The notes beneath the pieces were generated by a model. It did not search any database. It saw nothing but the letters and a program-made list of their open reading frames with translations, and was not told the DNA's origin. Source: Parafrankia irregularis (GTDB taxonomy: Bacteria > Actinomycetota > Actinomycetes > Frankiales > Frankiaceae). From it: 64,000 bases of DNA. Positions 41,657-50,654 of the stretch are shown here, piece by piece (the first letter of the stretch is position 1; each line of letters opens with the position of its first letter). The stretch lies in the NCBI RefSeq assembly GCF_001536285.1, contig NZ_FAOZ01000008.1, positions 213,118 to 277,117 of the forward strand. Reading direction: 5' to 3'. The position numbers were made by a program, and so were the translations under genes.

Positions 41657-42892
41657 ATGCGTAGACGTAGTCGACTCTGGGGCTTAGGCCTGGCCGCGAG
41701 CCTCGCGGCCGCCGTCCTGGCGGGTTGCGGAGGGTCCGGCTCAGGCGGGTCGGAATCCTCAAATGCTCGCGGCATCGAGGGCAGGACCATCAAGATCGGC
41801 GGACTGGTCGAGCAACGCGCCTTCGGTGGCGCCGACGACGGGTTCAAGGCACGGATCGATCGCGCCAACTCGACGAAGGAGCTGGGCGACTACACGATCG
41901 ACTACCTGGGCTCCACCGACCCGGGCCAGGGCGCCGTCGACAAGGCGCTGGCAACGACCCAGAGCCTCATCGACCGCGACGACGTGTACGCGGTCGCACC
42001 GGTTCTCACCACCAGTTTCCAGCAGTCCGTCGCGAACTACGCCGTGGCCAGGAAAGTGCCCTATTTCGGGGGCGGATTCACTCCTGCGTTCTGCTCTCCG
42101 AACCAGTACGGCTTCAGCACCATCGGCTGCTACATCAGCGCGGACTACGGCTACACCACGCCGGTGGAGGGCGTCGCGAAGGCACTGGGCAAGAAGCCGG
42201 ACCAGGTCCGGTGGGCTGTCGTCTCACTCGCCCAGCCCGACGGCCAGAAGCTCGCCGACAACTACCGCAAGCTGATCGAGACCGTCAACGGGAAGGTCGT
42301 GTACAGCGAAGCGACCGTGCCGCCCGGCGGCGGCGGCGACCTGCAGCCGTTCGTCAGCGCGGTGATGGATTCGAAGCCGGACGCCGTCTGGCTTCTCCTC
42401 GGCAGCGAGGTCCTCGGTTTCTCGTCGGCGATGAAGGCCGCCGGGTACACGGGGGCGTTGGTCAACTCGTCGTTCTACCTGCCCGGAACGCTTCAGAAGG
42501 TCCCGACGGTGGCGGCGGCACTCGAGGGCGCCATCGTGTCCACGAACACGCCGGTCCTGGAGTCGAACAGCACGTACATCCAGCAGCTGGAAAAGGACTT
42601 CAAGGCCATCGGGAAGTCCGCCGACGATGTCACCTTCGGGGCGTTGAGCGGTTACCAGGCCGCGGACATGATGATCGCGATGATGAAGAAGGTCGCGCCG
42701 GACTTCGGCGACCTGGTGTCGACGATCGGCAAGGGCTTCAAGTACGAGCCCGGGAGGGACGCCGCCCCGGTGTCGTGGCCGGAGGCGTTCGACGGCAGCG
42801 TGGGCTGCAACACCGTACTGCGCGTCGAGAACGGCTCATACAAGATCGTGGCGCCGTACTCCTGCACCGGCAGGAAGGTCGAGTTCGACTGA
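41657..42892 (+). CDS. ABC-transporter substrate-binding lipoprotein
   Basis: A 411-residue exported binding protein. The signal peptide MRRRSRLWGLGLAASLAAAV ends in a canonical lipobox LAGC, with Cys24 lipidated, then a Gly/Ser linker. The mature domain opens TIKIGGLVEQRAFGG and has the type I binding-protein order, with ADYGYTTPVEGVAKALG in the middle. It captures the ligand for the LivHM-type permease encoded next. The ATG at 41657 is chosen because AGGGGAAG precedes it and the signal peptide starts there. Ligands of such importers in actinomycetes range from amino acids to aromatic acids and steroid fragments; which one applies is unknown. Confidence 0.93.
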   Translation: MRRRSRLWGLGLAASLAAAVLAGCGGSGSGGSESSNARGIEGRTIKIGGLVEQRAFGGADDGFKARIDRANSTKELGDYTIDYLGSTDPGQGAVDKALATTQSLIDRDDVYAVAPVLTTSFQQSVANYAVARKVPYFGGGFTPAFCSPNQYGFSTIGCYISADYGYTTPVEGVAKALGKKPDQVRWAVVSLAQPDGQKLADNYRKLIETVNGKVVYSEATVPPGGGGDLQPFVSAVMDSKPDAVWLLLGSEVLGFSSAMKAAGYTGALVNSSFYLPGTLQKVPTVAAALEGAIVSTNTPVLESNSTYIQQLEKDFKAIGKSADDVTFGALSGYQAADMMIAMMKKVAPDFGDLVSTIGKGFKYEPGRDAAPVSWPEAFDGSVGCNTVLRVENGSYKIVAPYSCTGRKVEFD

Positions 42893-42933
42893 CAGACCAG
42901 CTGGATCCGCTGGTTTACGACCGAGGTTGGTGG

Positions 42934-45144
42934 ATGTCACCTCGACGTCCACCCACCGTCATCCTGTCAGTTCTTCTCGCCTTCCTCGTCCTTACTGCCA
43001 GCGGAGTCATACCGATGGATCAGTTCGTACGTGACGTCATCACCGGGTCGGTCAACGGAAGCATCTACGCCCTGATCGCGGCCGGGCTCGTCCTGACCTA
43101 CACGACAACGGGAATCTTCAACCTCGGCTACGCGGGTATCGCCTTCTCCGCCGCCTATGTCTTCTTCGAGCTGAACACCGGACTGCACTGGCCGCAGTGG
43201 GCGGCGGCGACTCTCGTCATCCTGGTGTTCTGCCCCCTGCTGGGGCTGTTGCTGGACGTCGCGATGTTCCGGCGGCTCGCGCGGGCGCCGGAGGTGGTGC
43301 AGCTCGTGGCATCCGTGGGTGTCCTGCTCGCGCTGCCGGCATCGTTCACCTTCCTCGTCGGCCGCGGAATCACCCAGTTCGGCTGGTCGATCCCCACCGG
43401 GACCGACGTCGAGCTGGCTCCCGGCGTCGGCCCACAGCCACGCAAGGTGTTCGGCCTGTTCAGCGGAGTCGTGATCACCTCCGACCAGATCATCGTCCTC
43501 GGGACGACGGTGGTCTGCGTTGTGCTGCTCTCGGTGTTCCTTCGCTCGACGCGGACCGGGCTGCGGATGCGAGCGGTGGCGGACCGCCACGACCTCGCGG
43601 CCCTGCGCGGCGTCGACCCGACGCGCACCTCCCAGCTGGCCTGGGTGCTCGGGACCGTCCTCGCCGGAATCGCCGGCGTGGTCGGCTCACCGATCCTGCG
43701 TGTCCTGAACCCGGACGCCTACGCGCTCGCGGTGTTCGTCGCGATCGCGGCCGCGGTGGTCGGCGGCTTCCGTTCGGTCCCGCTGGCCTTCGCCGGCGCG
43801 GTGCTCGTCGCCGTCGCCAGCAACCTCACCTACTCGTGGGCGGGCTTCGCCCAGGACATCCCGGGTTTCAACAGCGCACTTCCGTTCCTGCTGCTCATCG
43901 TCGGCCTGATCGTCATGGCCCGCTCCCGGGCACGTGTCGCCGGGTCCATCGCCGCGGAATCCGCACCGCCCGACCACAGGCGCGACCAGCCGCCATGGCG
44001 GCGCGTCCTGCCCAGCGTGGTCGGCGTGGCGCTGTTGCTGTACGGCATCTTCGTCGGGTTCGACGACTACTGGCTCACCCTCACCACACGCGCCCTGATC
44101 TTCAGCCTGATCTTCCTGTCGTTCACCATCGTGACCGGGCTCGGTGGAATGGTGAGCCTGGCGCAGGCGTCGTTCGTTGCCGGCGGACAGCTGTTGGCCG
44201 GCTATCTGATCAACCAGCACGGTTTCCCGTGGTGGCTCGCCTGCGTGGCTGCCGTCCTGGCCGCGATGGTGCTCGGCGTCCTGGTCGCGTTGCCGTCGCT
44301 GCGGCTCGGCGGGGTGGCACTCGCGCTCGTCACGCTCGCGCTCGCGTTCGTCTGCGGCCAGGTGCTGTTCCAGCTGGACTGGCTGCGCAACGGTGAGTAC
44401 GGCTGGAGCTTCACCCGGCCGGTCTTCGGTCCGCTGGATCTGAACGAGACCCGCAACCTCGCCGGGTTCGTGCTCGTCCTGATCGCCCTGGTCGTCTGGG
44501 TGATCCGCAATCTGGAGCGTTCGCACACGGGGCGGGAGATGCTCGCCGTTCGCAACGCGGCCGCAGCGGCGGCCGCGATCGGGGTCTCCCCCACCATCAC
44601 GAAGCTGAAGGTCTTCGCGTTGTCGGCCGGAGTCGCCGGTCTTGGTGGTGTCCTGCTCGCCACGAACGACATCTCCGTCACCAGCAACTCCGTACCGGCG
44701 ATGTCCGGCCTGCTGTGGCTGGCGGGCGTCGCCCTCCTCGGTCTGCGCCGACCGTCCGGCGCGATTCTCGCCGGCCTGTTCATCGGGCTCGTGCCCGGTG
44801 TGCTCAGCGGCTTCTCCCTGCCGTTCGGGCTGTGGGAGTGGTCCGGCTCGAAGGCGTCCGAAGTGCCGACGATCCTGTTCGGCCTCGGTGCCATCGCACT
44901 CGCCCGGCAGCCTGACGGCATGCTGGCGGACATCGCGCGGCGCAACTTCCAGCGCCGGGCACGCCGCCGCGCCGCCGCCACCGCGAGCGTCTCGGGAGCC
45001 GCTCCGCGCGTCCCTGAGATCACGGCGGATGTCCCGGGCAGCGCGGCGGTCGACCTCGGCGGCACCGACAGCCGCGGCGCACGGGCCCGCGTCAGCGAGG
45101 CAGGTGCCAGCGACCTGGAAGCGAGCGGAGGAGTCGCCCTGTGA
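42934..45144 (+). CDS. Fused LivH-LivM ABC permease
   Basis: A 736-residue membrane protein joining two permease domains. The first half is LivH-like (SVNGSIYALIAAGLVLTYTT, then NLGYAGIAFSAAY, about residues 30-310). The second half is LivM-like (FSLIFLSFTIVTGLGGMVSL and later LGLRRPSGAILAGLFIGL, about 385-650). About 80 residues of Arg/Ala-rich, disordered sequence follow. Standard systems use two separate proteins. The ATG at 42934 gives one extra N-terminal helix; a start at ATG 43015 is possible. It lies 41 bp after the binding protein gene, and its stop overlaps the GTG of the LivF-like ATPase. Confidence 0.93.
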   Translation: MSPRRPPTVILSVLLAFLVLTASGVIPMDQFVRDVITGSVNGSIYALIAAGLVLTYTTTGIFNLGYAGIAFSAAYVFFELNTGLHWPQWAAATLVILVFCPLLGLLLDVAMFRRLARAPEVVQLVASVGVLLALPASFTFLVGRGITQFGWSIPTGTDVELAPGVGPQPRKVFGLFSGVVITSDQIIVLGTTVVCVVLLSVFLRSTRTGLRMRAVADRHDLAALRGVDPTRTSQLAWVLGTVLAGIAGVVGSPILRVLNPDAYALAVFVAIAAAVVGGFRSVPLAFAGAVLVAVASNLTYSWAGFAQDIPGFNSALPFLLLIVGLIVMARSRARVAGSIAAESAPPDHRRDQPPWRRVLPSVVGVALLLYGIFVGFDDYWLTLTTRALIFSLIFLSFTIVTGLGGMVSLAQASFVAGGQLLAGYLINQHGFPWWLACVAAVLAAMVLGVLVALPSLRLGGVALALVTLALAFVCGQVLFQLDWLRNGEYGWSFTRPVFGPLDLNETRNLAGFVLVLIALVVWVIRNLERSHTGREMLAVRNAAAAAAAIGVSPTITKLKVFALSAGVAGLGGVLLATNDISVTSNSVPAMSGLLWLAGVALLGLRRPSGAILAGLFIGLVPGVLSGFSLPFGLWEWSGSKASEVPTILFGLGAIALARQPDGMLADIARRNFQRRARRRAAATASVSGAAPRVPEITADVPGSAAVDLGGTDSRGARARVSEAGASDLEASGGVAL

Positions 45145-45938
45145 GCGAGCCGACCGAACCGACGGTGCTGGCTGAACCGACGGTGCTGACTGAACCGACT
45201 GAACCGACTGGGCCCACGCACCCCAGGCTGGCGGTTCACGGCCTGCACGCCGGATACGGCGACGCAGGGGTGCTGCACGGCGTCGATCTGGTCCTCCCGA
45301 GCGGCCGGATCGGTGCCGTCCTCGGCCCCAACGGCGCGGGCAAGTCCACCACCTGCAAGACCCTCGTCGGCCTCGTCCGGGCAGCCGCCGGCACCATCGC
45401 GGTCGACGGCCGCGACGTCACGACCGCGCCGACCTGGCGTCGCGCACGGGCCGGAATGTTCCTCGTTCCCGAAGGCCGCGGGGTTTTTCCCGGGCTCAGC
45501 GTCGAGGACAACCTGCGCCTCATGGTGAACCGGAACACCGATATCGCGTCGGTGTACGAGCGCTTCCCGGCGCTCGGCACCCGGCGGCGCCAGCACGCGG
45601 GAAGCCTGTCGGGCGGCGAGCAGCAGATGCTGTCACTGGCCCCGATGCTGGCCGAGCCGACGGAGCTGCTCATCGCCGACGAGCCGATGCTCGGCCTGGC
45701 ACCTCGCATCGCGGACCAGATCCTCGGCGTGTTCGACGACCTGCGGGTGCGCGGCACCACCATCCTGCTGGTGGGGGAAAGCCCGCACGGCATCGTGGAC
45801 ATCGCCGACCAGGTCTCGCTCATCCACGCCGGTCGGATGACCTGGTCCGGCCTGGCATCCGACCTTGACCGCACCGTGCTCGAGCAGGCGTACTTCGGGC
45901 CCGACGCCGCCGGTCCTCCCAGGAAGTCCGTCTTCTAG
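45141..45938 (+). CDS. LivF-type ABC transporter ATPase
   Basis: A 265-residue nucleotide-binding subunit. Walker A is GPNGAGKST, the ABC signature is LSGGEQQ, and Walker B leads into LLIADEPMLGLAP, the LivF-type D-loop. It energises the fused permease with the LivG-type partner on the other strand. The first 27 residues are a Glu-Pro-Thr repeat (EPTVLAEPTVLTEPTEP) coded by tandem 15-bp units, which is not part of the ATPase fold. The GTG start overlaps the permease stop, so the two are translationally coupled. Confidence 0.95.
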   Translation: MSEPTEPTVLAEPTVLTEPTEPTGPTHPRLAVHGLHAGYGDAGVLHGVDLVLPSGRIGAVLGPNGAGKSTTCKTLVGLVRAAAGTIAVDGRDVTTAPTWRRARAGMFLVPEGRGVFPGLSVEDNLRLMVNRNTDIASVYERFPALGTRRRQHAGSLSGGEQQMLSLAPMLAEPTELLIADEPMLGLAPRIADQILGVFDDLRVRGTTILLVGESPHGIVDIADQVSLIHAGRMTWSGLASDLDRTVLEQAYFGPDAAGPPRKSVF

Positions 45939-45962
45939 GCGGGATGGGCGGACGTCCCGGCC

Positions 45963-45996
45963 GCCGATGGGTCGCCCTCGTCGACGATCCATCGGC
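45963..45996. terminator. 8-bp hairpin after the LivF-type gene
   Basis: GCCGATGG and CCATCGGC pair over 8 bp around an 18-base loop, 25 bp after the LivF-type stop. The rest of the 251-bp gap to the next gene shows no further structure. A weak to moderate terminator candidate. Confidence 0.4.
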
Positions 45997-46189
45997 ACAT
46001 CCGGCTGGACGAGCGGGATGCCCGCGAAGGACACCCACTCCGGGCCGTCGCCGAACCCGGCTTTTCCGCGAAGGCAGGGGCTCCGAGCGACGCACCCACT
46101 CCGGCAGTCACCGCACTGTCAACCTTGGCGCCGGCCAGGTCATCTCACCAAGATGCCCTGCAGCGCCCCGCACAGACGATGTGAGGACG

Positions 46190-46630
46190 ATGTCGAGCGA
46201 CGACTTCTGGGAACTCAGCAATCTTGTGGCTCGTTACGCCGAGCTGCTCAACCTTGGGCAGATCGAGGCACTCGGCGCGCTGTTCGAGCACGGCCGGATC
46301 TCCTCGTCGAACATAGCCGATGTACATGTGGGGCCTGCTGCGGTCACCGAGATGTACCGGCGGTCGGTGGTGTTCCCCGAAAAGGTCCCCGACACGCTGC
46401 TGTTCACCAGCAACCTGCAGTTCCGGATCGACGGCGACGAGGCCTCCGGAAAGGCCTGTTTCATGGCCGTGCACCAGGCCGAGGCCGGCGTGGTCCCGGT
46501 GCTCGCGGGCCGGTATCACGACGAGTTCCGCAAGATCGATGGCCGGTGGTGGTTCCACCACCGGCACATGCTTCCCGACCTCGTCGGGGATCTCTCGACT
46601 CACCTGCACGAGCCGCTGGAGGGCGTGTAG
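46190..46630 (+). CDS. SnoaL/NTF2-like domain protein
   Basis: A 146-residue cone-shaped alpha+beta barrel protein of the NTF2/SnoaL type. The opening helix has ELSNLVARYAELLNLGQIEA, the central strand region is TSNLQFRIDGDEASGKACF, and the end has the typical YHDEFRKIDGRWWFHHRHM. Members are isomerases, dehydratases or ligand binders on hydrophobic molecules. The ATG at 46190 follows GTGAGGACG; longer upstream frames lack homology. It is convergent with the LivG-type gene and sits inside the importer locus, so it may act on the imported compound. Confidence 0.85.
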   Translation: MSSDDFWELSNLVARYAELLNLGQIEALGALFEHGRISSSNIADVHVGPAAVTEMYRRSVVFPEKVPDTLLFTSNLQFRIDGDEASGKACFMAVHQAEAGVVPVLAGRYHDEFRKIDGRWWFHHRHMLPDLVGDLSTHLHEPLEGV

Positions 46631-46652
46631 CCGGCGGCTCGGTGGGCCCACC

Positions 46653-46685
46653 CGGCCCCGGCGGTCGATGGCGGCACCGGGGCCG
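46653..46685. terminator. GC hairpin between convergent NTF2-like and LivG-type genes
   Basis: CGGCCCCGG and CCGGGGCCG form a 9-bp stem with a 15-base loop between the two convergent stops. Flanking GGCCCA and TGGGCC can extend the pairing. A likely shared terminator. Confidence 0.55.
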
Positions 46686-46701
46686 GCTGGTGGGCCGGCT
46701 G

Positions 46702-47490
46702 TCAGCTGAGGTAGGCGTCCTGTACGGCCTCGTTGCGCATGATCTCCTCCGGAGTGCCATGCGCGATCAATCGGCCCAGCTCCAGGACGCTCACCTCGGC
46801 GCTGTGGCGCATCACGAACGGGATGTGGTGCTCGATCAGCAGGACTCCGCAGTCGTCCGTCCCGGCCAGCTGGTCGAGGATCTCCCCCAGCTCCTCGATC
46901 TCGTGGTCCTCCAGCCCGGAGGTCGGCTCGTCGAGCAGTAACAGCCGAGGCGAGTCGACGATCGCCCGGGCGAGCTCGACCCGCCGCAGTTCACCGATCG
47001 ACAGCCCGCCGGCGAGCTCGTTGCGCAGCCGGAGCAGGCCACAGCGCTCGAGGACGGCCTCGACCCGCTCACGCCGTTCGCGCTCCCGGCGCCGCCGAGA
47101 CGGCAACCCGAGAAGATCACCGATCATGCCACCGCCACCGCCGTGCCACTCGACCGCCAGGAGCACGTTGTCCTCCACCGACAGCCAGCCGAACACCTGC
47201 TGACGCTGGAAGGTGCGTCGCAGCCCACGCCGGGCCCGCCGCACGGAGCTCTCGTTCGTCACGTCGTGCCCGTCGAGCAGGATGGTGCCGCCGACGGGCC
47301 GTCGGATGCCGGCGATGCAGTCGAAGAACGTCGTCTTGCCCGCGCCGTTCGGTCCGATCAGGCCATGCACGGTGCCCGCCCGGACCGTGATGCTGGCGCC
47401 GTCGACGGCCGTGATCCCACCGAAACGCTGGATGACGTCACGGACCTCCAACAGCGGGGCCGAGCCGACGACAGTGGACTGACTAGACAT
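46702..47490 (-). CDS. LivG-type ABC transporter ATPase
   Basis: A 262-residue ATPase of the LivG type. Walker A is GPNGAGKTTF, the LivG-specific RTFQRQQVFGWLSVEDN follows, the signature region is LSIGELRRVELARA (Ile in place of the usual second Gly), and Walker B is LLLLDEPTSGLEDHE. GGGGAGTGAA precedes the ATG. It completes the importer of 41.6-45.9 kb, but it is on the opposite strand, separated by the NTF2-like gene, and needs its own promoter. That split is unusual, since livG normally lies between livM and livF. Confidence 0.94.
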   Translation of the reverse strand: MSSQSTVVGSAPLLEVRDVIQRFGGITAVDGASITVRAGTVHGLIGPNGAGKTTFFDCIAGIRRPVGGTILLDGHDVTNESSVRRARRGLRRTFQRQQVFGWLSVEDNVLLAVEWHGGGGGMIGDLLGLPSRRRRERERRERVEAVLERCGLLRLRNELAGGLSIGELRRVELARAIVDSPRLLLLDEPTSGLEDHEIEELGEILDQLAGTDDCGVLLIEHHIPFVMRHSAEVSVLELGRLIAHGTPEEIMRNEAVQDAYLS

Positions 47491-47740
47491 TTCACTCCCC
47501 AGACGCCGGGCGCGCCAACCCGGCGCGGGGATCCCCGCTGTCGGGGCCGGCAATGGCGATGTCATGGTGTGGACACTGTCCTGCATCACCCGGGTCGACG
47601 CTTCCGGACGCGCTCCCACGCTGGTTCGGAACTACCGAAAGTGCTGGTGTGCAGCTGCCCGACCGGTTGGACGAGCCCAGGGTGACCTGCAGCGGGACAG
47701 TAGCTGATCGCACTACGGGAACGCAATGTCTAGCCAGTGA

Positions 47741-47758
47741 GCACTGTTCTAACAGTGC
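47741..47758. promoter_or_regulatory. Perfect 18-bp inverted repeat upstream of livG-type gene
   Basis: GCACTGTT-CT-AACAGTGC is a perfect 8-bp inverted repeat in the 629-bp gap (47491-48119) between the minus-strand LivG-type gene and the plus-strand acyl-CoA dehydrogenase gene. It is about 250 bp from the LivG start and 360 bp from the other. Apart from this and the site at 47993 I see nothing firm in the gap. An 85-codon plus-strand frame beginning at the palindrome lacks a ribosome site. Confidence 0.55.
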
Positions 47759-47992
47759 CGTCGAGATCGGTCGTGGACTTCCTGGTCGGCCGCATTGACA
47801 TCGCCCGCCTGTCGGTCACCATCGACGAAGCCGAGCGCAACACCATGGGGTCCGCGGCAGCGCTGGCGCCGGTATCCGTGGCGGCCGTTGATGAGCGCAC
47901 AGTCCTCGGCCCCGTTCAAGCGGCTCGGCGCGCACCCCGGCCAGGTGAGCCAGCAGCCGGCGCGGCAGCCCTGGCCCACCAGTCCACCCCCT

Positions 47993-48010
47993 GATATATC
48001 TAGAGATATC
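47993..48010. promoter_or_regulatory. Near-perfect AT-rich palindrome upstream of the acyl-CoA dehydrogenase operon
   Basis: GATATATCTAGAGATATC is palindromic except for one mismatched pair, about 110 bp before the acyl-CoA dehydrogenase start. In a 70% GC background this is conspicuous. The inner ATATCTAGAGATAT matches 12 of 14 positions of the site at 56041-56054, and its GATA-ATCTAGAG part recurs at 55874-55892. A probable operator of a cluster III regulator. Confidence 0.6.
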
Positions 48011-48119
48011 GGCTACGGCAGGCGCGTGACAGCAGAGCCGAAGCGCCAGGACGACCGCGACAACCGTCAGGACATCCCGGGCGAACCGCGCAGACGGACA
48101 GGACATCCCAGGAGGGCCG

Positions 48120-49304
48120 ATGTTCACGCAGACCGCGGACCAGGACTTACTCGAGGCCACCACGGAGCAGTACCTCGCGGCCACCTACCCACCCACACGC
48201 ATCCGTGAGCTGTCCCGGCAGGACTCGACCTTCGATCCGGTGCTGTGGAAGCGGGGCGCCGAGCTCGGCTGGACGTCGCTGCTGGTGCCGGAGGGCTCCG
48301 GGGGCGGATCGGTCAGCGGCAACGGCCTCGCCGACCTCCTCGCGGTCGCCTTCCAGTTCGGGCGGCACGCCGCGCCCGGGCCGCTGATCGGGACGAACGT
48401 GGTCGCCGCGGCGCTGGGCCGGTGGGGCAGCAAGGAGCGGCACGGCGGGCCACTGGCGGAGCTGCTCGACGGAGCCGCCACCGCCGCCTGGGGGTACTCG
48501 CCGGGCACCGGGCCGCGCGCCGGTGCCGCGGTGCGCGCGACCCGGTCCGGTGACGGTTTCCTCCTGGACGGGGTGGTGCCCTGCGTCGAGAGCGGCGCTC
48601 CGAACGGCTACCTTCTGGTCGCCGCCTCCGACGGCACCACCGCTGACGGGGATGACGCACGGTCGCACTACCTGGTTCCGCTCGACGCCCCCGGCGTGCG
48701 GACCTCCCCACTCGGCGGCATCGACCTCACCCGGAGGCATGTTTCGGTCACGCTGGTGGAGGTCGCCATACCAGCGACCGCCCAGGTCGGTGAACCCGGA
48801 TCGGCCGACGATCACGACGAGCTGCTCCTCGATCTCACCGCCGTGCTGCAGGCCGGCGAGATCGTCGGCGCGATGGAACGCGCCTTCGCGATGACCCTTC
48901 GGTGGGTGAACGACCGGTACTCCTTCGGCCGACCACTCGGGTCCTATCAGGAGATCAAGCATCGGATGGCCGACCTGCGCACCCAGCTCGAGGCGAGCGC
49001 GGCGGTCACCGAGAAGGCCGCGCGGCGCGTCGGCGAGGGCGCGCCTGACGCGCGCTCGTGGGCCAGCGCGGCGAAGGCACACGTCGGACGGGTCGGTCCG
49101 GAGGTCATCCAGGACTGCGTCCAGCTGCACGGCGGAATCGGGATCACCTTCGAGCACGACCTGCACCTCCACCTTCGGCGCGCCACCCTCGACGCGCAGC
49201 TGTTCGGCACGCCGGCCACCTTCGCCGACCGGCTCGTCGGCCTGACTGAGACCGCACTGACCGAGACCGCGCTGGCAGAGACCGCCCCGGGCGGTGGGAA
49301 GTGA
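48120..49304 (+). CDS. Acyl-CoA dehydrogenase subunit (two-subunit type, partner 1)
   Basis: A 394-residue acyl-CoA dehydrogenase-fold protein. The N-terminal domain (LGWTSLLVPEGSGGG), the middle strand domain and the C-terminal FAD-contacting segment (DCVQLHGGIGITFEHDLHLH) are in the usual order. Together with the next gene it forms the paired arrangement seen in FadE-type alpha2beta2 enzymes of steroid side-chain or ring degradation. The C-terminus carries a short tandem repeat (LTETALTETALAETA). CAGGAGGGCCG precedes the ATG, and its TGA overlaps the GTG of the partner gene. Confidence 0.92.
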   Translation: MFTQTADQDLLEATTEQYLAATYPPTRIRELSRQDSTFDPVLWKRGAELGWTSLLVPEGSGGGSVSGNGLADLLAVAFQFGRHAAPGPLIGTNVVAAALGRWGSKERHGGPLAELLDGAATAAWGYSPGTGPRAGAAVRATRSGDGFLLDGVVPCVESGAPNGYLLVAASDGTTADGDDARSHYLVPLDAPGVRTSPLGGIDLTRRHVSVTLVEVAIPATAQVGEPGSADDHDELLLDLTAVLQAGEIVGAMERAFAMTLRWVNDRYSFGRPLGSYQEIKHRMADLRTQLEASAAVTEKAARRVGEGAPDARSWASAAKAHVGRVGPEVIQDCVQLHGGIGITFEHDLHLHLRRATLDAQLFGTPATFADRLVGLTETALTETALAETAPGGGK

Positions 49305-50581
49305 GCGAGACCGTGACCGACGTCGCCGAGTTCGCGGCGCGCGCCCGCGCCTGGCTGGCCGAGAACATGCCGCCCGCGAATCCCGATCGGGACACCTTCT
49401 TCCTCTACGCCGCCACCCACCCCACCGACGAGGAGGTGCTCGCGCGGGCCGCGACCTGCCGCGAGCTGCAGCGCCGGCTCTTCGACGGCGGGTTCGCCGG
49501 CATCTGCGTGCCGACGCGGTACGGCGGGCAGGGGCTGACCCCGGCACACCAGGCCGCGTTCAACCGGGAGATCAAGGGCTACGACTATCCCGCCGAGATC
49601 CAGGCGTCCACCTTCATTCCGTGCATGGCCGTGCTGCTGGAGTTCGGTACCGAGGAGCAGAAACAGCGCCACATCCCGCGGATGCTGCGCGGCGAGGAGA
49701 TCTGGGTCCAGCTCCTGTCCGAGCCGGGCGGCGGCTCGGACGCCGCCGGCGCGGTCACCACCGCCACCCGCGACGGCGACCGCTGGATCCTCAACGGCTC
49801 GAAGGTCTGGACAACGTCCGGATGGTGGGGCGACTGGGCGCTCTGCCTGGCCCGCACGAACTGGGACGTCGCGAAGCACCAGGGCCTGACCGTGTTCAGC
49901 CTGCCGATGTCAGCCCCGGGGCTGGAGATCAGCCAGATCGAGCTGGTGAACGGTTCGAAGGACTTCTGCCAGGAGTTCCTCACCGACGTCGTCGTGCCCG
50001 ACGCCGACCGGATCGGCGACGTCGACGCCGGATGGAACGTCATGGGCCGCTGGCTGTACCACGAGCGCACGATCTCGGGCGGCTCCCCCTACGTGACCGG
50101 CGGTGGGAACCGGCCGAACGACGGCCCGTACGAGACCGCGGCGATGATCGAGGCCGCCCGCCGGCTCGGGACGATCGACGACAGCCGCACGCGGGCCCTC
50201 CTCGGCGAGGCGCAGACGAGTTCCCTCGTTCTGCGGGCGCTGGTCGAGTCCGTCACCCGCAAGATGGCCGGCGGTGTGCTCCCCCACCACGCGGCGGCGA
50301 TGACGCGGCTGTTCGGTGGCACGACCAACGCCCGCCGCGCGGCGATCGCGACGGAGCTGTACGGCGGCGCGGGAGTGGTCTGGGCCCCGGGCGAGGAGAC
50401 CGCCGCCCAGGTTGGGCTCAGCTACCTGGCCCGGCAGGCCGCCTGCATCGGCGGGGGCACCACGGAGATGGCACGCAACGTCGTCGCCGAGCGGCTCCTC
50501 GGCCTGCCGCGCGAGCAGCGCGCCGACACAGGCGCCTTCCGGGACGTTCCCCGCGGACCACAGGCCAGCGGAAACCCGTGA
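49301..50581 (+). CDS. Acyl-CoA dehydrogenase subunit (two-subunit type, partner 2)
   Basis: A 426-residue acyl-CoA dehydrogenase. The characteristic LLSEPGGGSDAAG and WTTSGWWGDWALCLART loops contact flavin and substrate, and the C-terminal CIGGGTTEMARNVVAERLLG is the family signature. It introduces a double bond alpha-beta to the thioester. The start overlaps the partner stop by 4 bp, supporting a stoichiometric heteromer. No electron-transfer flavoprotein genes are nearby. Downstream lies an amidohydrolase gene in the same direction after a 73-bp gap with an AT-rich site. Confidence 0.94.
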   Translation: MSETVTDVAEFAARARAWLAENMPPANPDRDTFFLYAATHPTDEEVLARAATCRELQRRLFDGGFAGICVPTRYGGQGLTPAHQAAFNREIKGYDYPAEIQASTFIPCMAVLLEFGTEEQKQRHIPRMLRGEEIWVQLLSEPGGGSDAAGAVTTATRDGDRWILNGSKVWTTSGWWGDWALCLARTNWDVAKHQGLTVFSLPMSAPGLEISQIELVNGSKDFCQEFLTDVVVPDADRIGDVDAGWNVMGRWLYHERTISGGSPYVTGGGNRPNDGPYETAAMIEAARRLGTIDDSRTRALLGEAQTSSLVLRALVESVTRKMAGGVLPHHAAAMTRLFGGTTNARRAAIATELYGGAGVVWAPGEETAAQVGLSYLARQAACIGGGTTEMARNVVAERLLGLPREQRADTGAFRDVPRGPQASGNP

Positions 50582-50610
50582 GCGACCGCCTTTGCACCGT
50601 CACACCAACC

Positions 50611-50636
50611 GAGTAAAAACATCTATCTATTTTTCA
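50611..50636. promoter_or_regulatory. AT-rich site before the amidohydrolase gene
   Basis: TAAAAACATCTATCTATTTTT stands out in the 73-bp gap between the acyl-CoA dehydrogenase and amidohydrolase genes. ACATCTATCTATTTT matches about 11 of 15 positions of AATATCTATACATATT at 56040. It may be an internal promoter or operator of the same regulon. Confidence 0.35.
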
Positions 50637-50654
50637 CCTGACCGGGAGGCAGTC

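Noticed and set aside
41725-42933. N-terminal extension of the fused permease to 1139 residues
   Set aside because: The extension runs antiphase through the lipoprotein gene, is Arg/Gly-rich low complexity, and homology starts only at about 42934.
47737-47994. 85-codon plus-strand frame in the livG gap
   Set aside because: It starts inside a perfect palindrome without a ribosome site and has no recognisable domain. It is kept only as a remark.
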